From contig JAFGIT010000197.1 in the NCBI GenBank assembly GCA_016929465.1, forward strand, positions 1 to 5,414: a stretch of DNA of 5,414 nt. Direction: 5' to 3'. The first letter of the stretch is position 1; each line of letters opens with the position of its first letter. Below the pieces are notes generated by a model. That model ran no database searches. It was not told the origin of the DNA and worked only from the letters and a program-made list of their open reading frames with translations. Both the position numbers and the translations under genes were made by a program. Origin of the DNA: JAFGIT01 sp016929465 [NCBI: Candidatus Coatesbacteria bacterium]. GTDB lineage: Bacteria > B130-G9. Below, in pieces: positions 1 through 5,414 of the stretch.

Positions 1-321
1 CATTAGGCCTTGCATCAGTCGCGATACAGACAGAGTTTCACTCAAATCGGATGATTCAGCATTCGCTGAAATGGATGCTCATAGTGAAACTAATCCCCGA
101 ATGAAATATTCGGCTTCGGGCAATCTGACCAGCGTGCGGAAGGCGGCGCTCGATTGAGTGCCTATCAAATGCCAGCCGGATGCCCTCAGAAGAGAGCGTC
201 CAACTCGCTGGTATGCTCATATCCAACTATTCTCGCCTCAACAGAATCGCGCCCTATGAGATTGGAGATGCGGAGGTGAGAGGCTCCGACGGCCCCAAGA
301 TAGAAGTAATCCCCTGGCAAT
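1..321. other. Gene-poor stretch at the left edge
   Basis: No convincing gene is visible here. It lies downstream of the SUMF1-like gene on the minus strand. A minus-strand frame is open from 374 down to 189, with its stop at 186-188, and overlaps the end of that gene in another frame. It reads plausibly (for example GDYFYLGAVGASHL) but has no good start codon or ribosome binding site, and I do not recognise it; it could be a relic or chance. A perfect 6-bp stem (CCGAAT/ATTCGG, loop of 5) is at 97-113, with no T-run after it on either strand, so I do not call it a terminator. Confidence 0.5.
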
Positions 322-537
322 CTAGTTTGAGGACCTCGCAACTCGGACTCCAATGAAATTAAACCGGGCGAATGTCATGAAGTCGCTACGATTCGCCGCC
401 CGGCAGTGCTCATAGTCGCCATCCCAGGCGCCGCCGCGTCCGACCTTGAGATCGCCGGTGCCCGGTCCCGTCGGATCGGAATCCGGGTCTGGCCGCGATG
501 CGTAGTAGTCTTCCGAAAACCAGTCCCAACACCACTC
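322..537 (-). pseudogene. C-terminal remainder of the SUMF1-like domain, in frame after the TAA
   Basis: Directly after the TAA at 538-540 the same frame continues for 71 codons and ends with TAG at 322-324. It encodes exactly what is expected next in an FGE-type domain: EWCWDWFSEDYY, then GRGGAWDGDYEHCRAANR, then FNFIGVRVAR as the usual GFRVAR-type terminus. No frameshift is needed, so the full-length protein would be 405 residues. There is no start codon with a ribosome binding site here, so it would not be made alone. The paired cysteines that bind copper in true formylglycine-generating enzymes are not seen in the GRGGAW to AANR segment. The intact protein is therefore more likely a SUMF1-like module of another function than an active sulfatase-maturing enzyme. 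Confidence 0.8.
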
Positions 538-1539
538 TTATGCGTTGCCATGCATGTCATAGAAGCCCCAGGCATTCGGTCCCTTCTCGCCGACATTGTG
601 AATAGTCATGCCCGAATTGCCCTCGAACCAGCCGGCAATGCCAAGGTCTTCGTCCGAACCACCGGTATTGAAGCGAGTGGTCGTCCCTGCCCTGCAGGCA
701 AACTCCCACTCCCCCTCGGTAGGCAGACGATAGCCGTTTGCATTGAGGTCCCAGGATACATCTGCAGAAGCGATCTGACCATCGTTATAGACCTCATTGG
801 TGATGGTATAACATTTCTCCAGACCCGCAATCTCGGAGAGAGTGTTGCAGAAATTTGCGCAATCGAACCACGTGAGCGACTCTACAGGGAATGTCTCGCC
901 GCTGAACCAGCAATGATTCCATCCCATAACGGCTTCCCATTGCGCCTGAGTAATCTCGGTCTCGGACAGCTCGAATGCGGAGATTGCAACGGTCCGCCGC
1001 GGGCCTTCGCAGGCCTCTCTATCCGGCTCGTCCTCAGGTGATCCCATCAGAAAGGACCCTCCAGGGACAGATAGCATCGTTATACCCGGGGATGGACCGG
1101 ACGCGGTGTAGCTGAATGGTGCAAGATTGGCATTTGAGATCCACTCCGGCGTTCCCGGATACATGAGGACGACCGCAAAAAAGTAGTCCCCCGATACTCG
1201 TATCGGCGGGGGATCGCGAGGAAGGTCGATGGTCCAGAACACGGAGCGCTCCATCTGAAATCCTGAGGGGACGTGAATACTCGTGATCCAGGGCTCGATC
1301 GAGCGGCTCCATCCATCAGATTGGGTCGTCCAGATGTCTCCGTCCGTCATAACGATCCCGACATACACATCAACCGACATCGCCTCATCCTCATTTGCCG
1401 CGGACAGACTGCGCTCAATCGCATCCCCCGGCCCAAATGAGGCTGCATTCGTAAATATGTTGACCGTTGGCGCTGCTGATGCTGAGACACAAATAGAAAA
1501 AAGGGCCGCCAGAGAGACAAATAGGGATACCGCTCTCAT
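538..1539 (-). CDS. Secreted SUMF1/FGE-like protein, C-terminally truncated by an in-frame TAA
   Basis: The product is 333 residues from the ATG at 1539 to the TAA at 538-540. I chose this start because AAGGAGA lies 6 bases upstream and the first residues form a signal peptide (MRAVSLFVSLAALF, likely cut after ASA near residue 22). The frame stays open upstream to 1692, but that part does not look like protein. Residues about 25-150 resemble the beta-sandwich-like extracellular domain often found before such modules (pattern PGDA, DVYVGIVMTDG, YPGTPEW). Residues 155-333 are a formylglycine-generating-enzyme-type (SUMF1, C-type-lectin-like) fold: VPGGSFLMGSPEDE, ELSETEITQAQWEAVMG, GYRLPTEGEWEFACRAG and PNAWGFYDMHGN. 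The product stops inside the canonical GNVWEWCWDW motif, so the fold would lack its last quarter. It is exported, so a role at the surface or outside the cytoplasm is inferred; its substrate is unknown. Confidence 0.75.
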   Translation of the reverse strand: MRAVSLFVSLAALFSICVSASAAPTVNIFTNAASFGPGDAIERSLSAANEDEAMSVDVYVGIVMTDGDIWTTQSDGWSRSIEPWITSIHVPSGFQMERSVFWTIDLPRDPPPIRVSGDYFFAVVLMYPGTPEWISNANLAPFSYTASGPSPGITMLSVPGGSFLMGSPEDEPDREACEGPRRTVAISAFELSETEITQAQWEAVMGWNHCWFSGETFPVESLTWFDCANFCNTLSEIAGLEKCYTITNEVYNDGQIASADVSWDLNANGYRLPTEGEWEFACRAGTTTRFNTGGSDEDLGIAGWFEGNSGMTIHNVGEKGPNAWGFYDMHGNA

Positions 1540-1545
1540 GCCAAG

Positions 1546-1552
1546 TCTCCTT
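1546..1552 (-). promoter_or_regulatory. Ribosome binding site of the SUMF1-like gene
   Basis: AAGGAGA on the minus strand lies 6 bases before the ATG at 1539. It selects that start over the longer open frame, which reaches back to 1692. Confidence 0.75.
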
Positions 1553-1742
1553 CCAGGTCGGTTCGCCGGCAAGTGGTCCCTCAGGCAATAGCCTTCAGGA
1601 TTCAAGTGCCGTTTATTCAAAATACTATCGAGGGATGTTGGCAGAGATGAGCGGCGCATTCGAGAGTGGGGCGAACCTCGAGGAGAATGCACCCCAGCGT
1701 TTCATATGCCGAGCTCATTAAAGCCCAGGCGAAATCATCCGA

Positions 1743-1770
1743 AAAGAATCGTAGATGAGTGCGATTCTTT
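1743..1770. repeat. Perfect 9-bp inverted repeat, possible operator
   Basis: AAAGAATCG (1743-1751) and CGATTCTTT (1762-1770) are exact reverse complements separated by 10 bases. The arm is A/T-rich at its outer end and not followed by a T-run, so it is not a typical terminator. Its place between divergent genes fits a dyad operator or an untranslated-region hairpin, but this is inference. Confidence 0.4.
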
Positions 1771-1928
1771 GACCAACGAGTCGTCGATTTCAAGCAGCTG
1801 GGAGATGAACGAGGCTGGACGGATTTGTTTGATCGGGCAACCGTCCGACGGCCGCAGTGTGGTCATTTTTACCGGCGGCGTGGACTGATTGCCTTCACAG
1901 GCCGTTAGATACGGCATAAGTGGAAGTT

Positions 1929-1934
1929 GGAGGT
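1929..1934 (+). promoter_or_regulatory. Ribosome binding site of the beta-helix gene
   Basis: GGAGGT lies 6 bases before the ATG at 1941. This strong site sets the start at 1941 and not at the in-frame GTG at 1920, which lies upstream of the site itself. Confidence 0.85.
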
Positions 1935-1940
1935 CTTTCG

Positions 1941-3500
1941 ATGAGAGGCAGACACTTTTTATCAACAGCAACGTATCTCGTTCTAGCATTAAATCTCCTC
2001 AATCTCGGCCTAGCCGCTGACTTCTATGTCGATGTGAATGCAACGGGCACGGGAACTGGCGCCACCTGGGAAGATGCATTCCCCACGATTCGCGAGGGCA
2101 TCGAAGCCTGTTCGGGGACATCCTCAGATACAGTCCACGTGGCGAGCGGCTCATACATCGAGAATCTGTGCTTCAAGAGTCATATTCAGCTTCTGGGAGG
2201 CTATCCCGGCGGTGGCGGGCTCCGGGATGCGAAGGCGAATCCCACGATAATCGACGGCAATAACGCTGGAACCGTGGTCTCATTCGGTTCGGTCACCGAT
2301 GCAGGGATCGACGGTTTCTCCATCATGAATGGCAAGGCGACCTATGGCGGCGGAATCTACTGCATTGGCAGTTCTCCTACTCTCTCAAACAACACCTTCA
2401 CGAACAATTCCGCGTCATACGGAGCTGCGATCGCATGTCACGAGAACAGCGCACCAAGGATCGCTGGAAACCTTGTCAAAGGCAATTCCGCATCCAACGC
2501 TGGTGGTGGGATATCCTGCTGGCACGGCAGCTCACCGATGATCATCGACAACATCATCGAGGGAAATACAGCCAAATGGCTCGGCGGAGGAGTATCATGC
2601 TGGTACGACAGCAATCCGACGATATCAGACAACAAGATATTAGGGAACACTGCGGCCACCTACCACGGCGGAGGGATATACTGCTATTACGGTAGTTCCC
2701 CGATCATCATCAACAACCTCATCGCCGGAAACGCCGCAGTCAGGGATGGAGGCGGATTATATTGCTTCTATAAGAGCGCTCCGAAGATCGTCAACTGCAC
2801 TGTCTCATACAACGTCGCCGACAGTAACAAAGACGGCAAAGGCAATGGCTCCGCGCTTTATGTCTCCGAGGCCGAGAACCAGACCGGTATCCTGAACTGC
2901 ATCCTCTGGGGCTCTTCCGAGATGATAGCGGGAGATGTTGGCGATGTTGAAGCCAGTTATTCGGACATCCAGGGTGGATGGGAAGGCACCGGCAACATCG
3001 ATGAAGACCCCCTATTTACCGACCGCGAGAATGGCGATTATACTCTGCTCTCGGGTTCTCCATGCGTCGACTCCGCCTTCAGCACAGATACGCCCAAGTT
3101 CGACATGATCAAGAACCCTCGGGTCGATGACAGGAATGCCAGCAATACTGGTGACGGCAGCGATGGAGACTATTACGACATGGGTGCTCTGGAGCTCCAG
3201 TCGGAGGGCTGTGACTATAACAACGACGGCCAAGAGGACACTCTTTACGACCTGATCGTGGGCATTAAGGGGGCAGATCTGAACCGCGGGATAGAGCGAG
3301 CCCTCACTGTTAAGCTCGAAAATGCGGAATCCGCATTCGACAGGGGAAAGACCGACACCGGCTGCAACCTTCTTGCAGCATTCATGCACATGATGGACGC
3401 CCTGGCTGGAAAGCAACTGACCCAAGAACAGGTCGACTTCTACCGCGAGTGGCTGTGCTGCCTGAATGAGTACAACTGGGAATGCGAGCTGTGTGAGTAA
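1941..3500 (+). CDS. Secreted right-handed beta-helix protein with POMP-like repeats and FIMAH-like C-terminus
   Basis: The product is 519 residues. It has a signal peptide (residues 1 to about 26, ending NLGLAA before DFYVDVNA), then a DUF1565-like start (ATWEDAFPTIREGI and the GGYPGGG turn). A parallel beta-helix follows, built of repeats that begin GGGIYC or similar at about residues 136, 161, 188, 215, 243 and 270, each followed by SSPTISNN and GNTA-like segments. Coil spacing is 25-28 residues. Residues about 356-419 (DEDPLFTDRENGDYTLLSGS to DMGALE) match the end typical of choice-of-anchor-Q proteins. An EF-hand-like CDYNNDGQED loop (424-433) comes next, and residues 446-500 resemble the FIMAH-type module (IERALTVKLENA, CNLLAAF, AGKQLT). 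The tail is Cys-rich (WLCCL, WECELCE). The protein is exported and probably surface-bound; polysaccharide binding or adhesion is possible but unproven. The gene appears intact and ends with TAA. Confidence 0.9.
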   Translation: MRGRHFLSTATYLVLALNLLNLGLAADFYVDVNATGTGTGATWEDAFPTIREGIEACSGTSSDTVHVASGSYIENLCFKSHIQLLGGYPGGGGLRDAKANPTIIDGNNAGTVVSFGSVTDAGIDGFSIMNGKATYGGGIYCIGSSPTLSNNTFTNNSASYGAAIACHENSAPRIAGNLVKGNSASNAGGGISCWHGSSPMIIDNIIEGNTAKWLGGGVSCWYDSNPTISDNKILGNTAATYHGGGIYCYYGSSPIIINNLIAGNAAVRDGGGLYCFYKSAPKIVNCTVSYNVADSNKDGKGNGSALYVSEAENQTGILNCILWGSSEMIAGDVGDVEASYSDIQGGWEGTGNIDEDPLFTDRENGDYTLLSGSPCVDSAFSTDTPKFDMIKNPRVDDRNASNTGDGSDGDYYDMGALELQSEGCDYNNDGQEDTLYDLIVGIKGADLNRGIERALTVKLENAESAFDRGKTDTGCNLLAAFMHMMDALAGKQLTQEQVDFYREWLCCLNEYNWECELCE

Positions 3501-3523
3501 TCTCAGAGCTTGGGAGTTCGTTA

Positions 3524-3544
3524 CTGCCCTGAAATATCAGGCAG
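3524..3544. terminator. Possible weak bidirectional terminator stem between convergent genes
   Basis: CTGCCCTGA (3524-3532) pairs with TCAGGCAG (3537-3544) as 8 base pairs with one bulged C and an AATA loop. It lies 23 bases past the stop of the beta-helix gene and overlaps the TGA (3537-3539) of the opposing nuclease frame. No T-run follows on either strand, so intrinsic termination would be weak. Confidence 0.3.
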
Positions 3545-4151
3545 AAGTAGCGGGCAGCAGGACGCGCTGCATTTCATCTAGTTTCAATTTCACCTCGGGG
3601 TGAATTTCTTCTGCCTTCATCGTCGCGGCGATTTGAAAATAATCCCTCTTCGAGAGCGCGAGACCGGCGCTCCTCAGGAACCCGGGTATTAGCGTCTTGC
3701 TGGAGGGTGTAGCGATGAGATAATCGGAATCCCTGAGCGGGTCAGTGAACGCCGCCGGCGGCAGATTGTCCCTCAAAAATTTCTCGCCATTTCTCCTTTG
3801 GACAGCCGAGAATATATCAGGCGCTGCCCCGGAGATGAATCTCAGTAGAGAGTCAGGATGCAGGAGGTAGTTCTCTATTTCATAGCGTTCCCAACACAGC
3901 ACGGTCAAGTCGTCAGCCGCTGTATCATGGTCCGGCAGATCGCGGTTATCTCCGTCCAACAGCAGAACGGCTCGCAGCTCGGGACGAACCGCCCTGAGAG
4001 CAAAGAAGTGGCCTCTGGCATCTCGCACGTTCCGCCCGTGGATTGGGTAAAAGAAAGGAGATTCGAAGAAAGCACTCATCCCATGCCCCAACACCTTCGC
4101 AAACTCCCTCAAGATCTTGAAGTCATCCTCGCTCTCGAGATAGAGGATATT
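3537..4151 (-). CDS. Toprim nuclease half of an OLD-family-like protein, in frame after an amber stop
   Basis: After the TAG at 4152-4154 the same frame runs 204 codons to TGA. It opens with the first Toprim strand, NILYLESEDDFKIL (invariant Glu six codons in), followed by GHFFALRAVRPELRAVLLLDGDNRD (DxD motif) written here as its key parts HFFALR and LLLDGD. Then comes CWERYEIENYLLHPDSLL, the IENYL motif shared by OLD-type nucleases. In this family ATPase and Toprim form one chain; here the full chain would be 576 residues, close to the 578 of GajA. The first possible restart codons (TTG at 4112, GTG at 4094 with AGGGAG upstream) come after the first strand, so a separately started product would lack the catalytic Glu. 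The segment therefore makes sense only as part of a readthrough product or as a decayed gene end. Confidence 0.75.
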   Translation of the reverse strand, partial: NILYLESEDDFKILREFAKVLGHGMSAFFESPFFYPIHGRNVRDARGHFFALRAVRPELRAVLLLDGDNRDLPDHDTAADDLTVLCWERYEIENYLLHPDSLLRFISGAAPDIFSAVQRRNGEKFLRDNLPPAAFTDPLRDSDYLIATPSSKTLIPGFLRSAGLALSKRDYFQIAATMKAEEIHPEVKLKLDEMQRVLLPATSA

Positions 4152-5267
4152 CTACCCGCTCTCTGCGGATAGGAGATCCAGCGATGACAGCCGCTTTAGT
4201 GCCTCTCGGACCTGGTCCTTCTCGGACGCTACCTGCAGCCTATGAGGGGAACCATAGAAGGACAGGATCTGCTCCGGAGCGGCATCCTGCAGGATGACTT
4301 CCGAGTGTGTCGAGACCAGAAGCTGGCACTGTTTTTCCCGAGCCGTTGAACGCAGTGTGTCAAAAACCTGCCTCTGGAGGATCACATGGAGATGGGCATC
4401 TGGCTCATCGAGAAGCAGAACTGACGCGGGTCTTGCGTGGAAGAACGAAAGGAGCATTAGCACTTGATGGAATCCGCTTCCAGCCGAGGCGATGTCAAAT
4501 GTCGTATCGCCTTCTTCATGCCCGTATTCTACCCTTATGAATGGATCAGTGAGCTCGTTGTATATGGGATCGGACAGCTGATAGCCGAATAGGTCTCTTA
4601 CAGACCGAACAAGTGAAAGCCAAGGCTCAGCCTCGCCCTGCTCTCGCTTCTTATAGACCTGAAGAAGGAGGTTGCGGAGAATATCACCGGGCTTCCCCTG
4701 CCCAACAAGCATGTTCTGATAGCCGGAATTCAGCCCAGTTTCTTCTGCACCGATGCCTGAGAAAGGAGGAACATGAACAACGGCCATTTCCTTCGCTGCG
4801 CGAGGGGCATCCACAACGTGATTCCCGTTACCGTCCTCGAGCCATACATAGACCTGCTCCTTATTTGCGTAGCGAAGCCCTACCGCAAGTCGCCACTCCT
4901 CTCTGGTCGAAGGCGATCTCCCCGAAAGAGAGATTTTGATTAGTTTGTGTTCGCCGCTTCTACGCTCTGGAGATTCATCCTTTCTGTATGCTGTTCTCCT
5001 GTCCAGCCAGAGAAGGTTCATCTCTCTGAGCGGGATGGCCGTGAAGTCCTTTCTGGTGATTGGGATCCCCGTTCTCTCCTTTGCTTTGGAGAGCTCCTGT
5101 CGCTCGGAAAGCCACTTTTGAACGCCCAGGTTCCAGACAGAAATAGCTTGAAGAAGGGTGGTCTTGCCGGAATTGTTTGGTCCGGCAAGGACTATACTGG
5201 AATCGAGGTGAAATTCTTCTCGGCCGAATTTCTTGAAGTGCTCTATGGTGACTTCAGTTATCATCAT
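4152..5267 (-). CDS. OLD-family-like AAA/ABC-type ATPase domain protein, ends at an amber stop
   Basis: The 371-residue product is the ATPase half of an overcoming-lysogenization-defect (OLD)-type protein of the AAA_15/AAA_21 class. It shows Walker A GPNNSGKTT at residues 29-37, an ABC-like signature SAGSGFHQ at 261-268, Walker B VLLLDEPDAHLH at 283-294 and the switch histidine in STHSE at 319-323. All ATPase motifs look intact, so this part could bind and hydrolyse ATP. The start ATG at 5267 gives MMITEVTIEHFKKF, the usual first strand of the family, but only a weak ribosome binding site precedes it. The family couples this ATPase to a C-terminal Toprim DNA-cleaving domain, which here lies beyond the TAG. 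Phage defence or DNA processing is the likely role, by family. No GajB-like helicase is in the window, so it resembles a solitary class 1 OLD protein more than Gabija. Confidence 0.85.
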   Translation of the reverse strand: MMITEVTIEHFKKFGREEFHLDSSIVLAGPNNSGKTTLLQAISVWNLGVQKWLSERQELSKAKERTGIPITRKDFTAIPLREMNLLWLDRRTAYRKDESPERRSGEHKLIKISLSGRSPSTREEWRLAVGLRYANKEQVYVWLEDGNGNHVVDAPRAAKEMAVVHVPPFSGIGAEETGLNSGYQNMLVGQGKPGDILRNLLLQVYKKREQGEAEPWLSLVRSVRDLFGYQLSDPIYNELTDPFIRVEYGHEEGDTTFDIASAGSGFHQVLMLLSFFHARPASVLLLDEPDAHLHVILQRQVFDTLRSTAREKQCQLLVSTHSEVILQDAAPEQILSFYGSPHRLQVASEKDQVREALKRLSSLDLLSAESG

Positions 5268-5334
5268 AGGGCCTGCATACTGCTTCTCGCCTATCCAGAA
5301 GAGTATGCCACGCTGTGGAACTATTAAGAATATG
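5268..5334 (-). other. Short spacer between tRNA-Pro and the ATPase gene
   Basis: These 67 bases on the minus strand contain a small stem CCAC-AGC-GTGG without a T-run and only a poor match to a promoter (CATACT). The ATPase could be read from the tRNA promoter or from a weak promoter here. Confidence 0.3.
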
Positions 5335-5412
<78 letters not shown>

Positions 5413-5414
5413 AA

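Larger units (their letters stand above)
1540..1940. other. Divergent intergenic region between the two secreted-protein genes
   Basis: This 401-base stretch separates the minus-strand SUMF1-like gene from the plus-strand beta-helix gene and should hold both promoters. I could not find a convincing -35/-10 pair for either. It contains a perfect 9-bp inverted repeat (1743-1770) and a 5-bp stem GCCGT/ACGGC at 1901-1915, just before the ribosome binding site of the beta-helix gene. A plus-strand frame is open from 1592 to 1888, with an ATG at 1706 that would give 60 residues. It has no ribosome binding site and no recognisable motif, so I do not call it a gene. Confidence 0.55.

Noticed and set aside
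406-1041. Plus-strand open frame of 211 codons
   Set aside because: It lies opposite the SUMF1-like gene, whose minus-strand frame has clear family motifs. The plus-strand product has no recognisable motif and no ribosome binding site.
1540-1692. N-terminal extension of the SUMF1-like protein to an ATG at 1692
   Set aside because: The 51 extra residues would bury the signal peptide, and a good ribosome binding site sits at the internal ATG at 1539.
1706-1888. Plus-strand open frame of 60 codons in the divergent intergenic region
   Set aside because: No ribosome binding site before the ATG and no known motif. The open frame extends upstream without a start, and it overlaps the region expected to hold promoters.
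1735-1989. Minus-strand open frame of 84 codons
   Set aside because: It overlaps the start and signal peptide of the beta-helix gene on the opposite strand and has no motif or start signal.
2338-2840. DNA tandem repeat or CRISPR-like array
   Set aside because: The periodicity of about 80 bases comes from the protein repeats of the beta-helix; the DNA copies are divergent and the reading frame is intact.
4152-4154. Pyrrolysine or genome-wide amber reassignment
   Set aside because: Nothing supports it: there is no PYLIS-like element that I can recognise, no pyl genes, and the SUMF1-like frame appears to end naturally at a TAG.
3537-5267. Gabija system (GajA with GajB)
   Set aside because: The length and domain order of the joined frame fit GajA, but no UvrD-like helicase gene lies beside it: one side is a convergent beta-helix gene and the other a tRNA.
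4947-5327. Plus-strand open frame of 126 codons opposite the ATPase N-terminus
   Set aside because: It is a shadow of the ATPase frame, which carries Walker A on the other strand.

Overview
The window looks like a piece of a bacterial chromosome, probably from an uncultured lineage of the kind that carries many secreted beta-helix and SUMF1-like proteins (Planctomycetota, Hydrogenedentota and similar candidate phyla). That placement is inference from protein architecture only. The bacterial assignment is firmer: there are Shine-Dalgarno sites before two secreted-protein genes, Sec-type signal peptides, and a tRNA-Pro with C1:G72, A73 and an encoded CCA end.

Layout from left to right. Positions 1-321 hold no convincing gene. 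On the minus strand, 1539 down to 322 encodes a secreted SUMF1/FGE-like protein that is cut by an in-frame TAA at 538-540; the rest of the domain continues in the same frame to a natural-looking end at 322. A 401-base divergent intergenic region (1540-1940) follows and contains a perfect 9-bp inverted repeat. On the plus strand, 1941-3500 encodes an intact secreted right-handed beta-helix protein with Cys-bearing repeats, a choice-of-anchor-Q-like end and a FIMAH-like C-terminal module. It converges on a minus-strand reading frame (5267 down to 3537) for an OLD-family type ATPase plus Toprim nuclease. This frame is interrupted by a single TAG (4152-4154) exactly at the junction of the two domains. 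A tRNA-Pro(CGG) gene lies on the same strand, 67 bases upstream of the ATPase.

The two secreted proteins are divergently arranged and may share a control region; both belong to the cell surface or exterior. The OLD-like gene is a different kind of function, nucleic-acid processing or phage defence. It sits directly downstream of a tRNA 3' end, a common site for acquired genes, and no helicase partner of the GajB type is present in the window. The most notable feature is that two separate minus-strand genes are each broken by one in-frame stop while the sequence beyond still encodes the conserved remainder of the domain. This could mean recent gene decay, sequence error, or readthrough; sequence alone does not decide between these.
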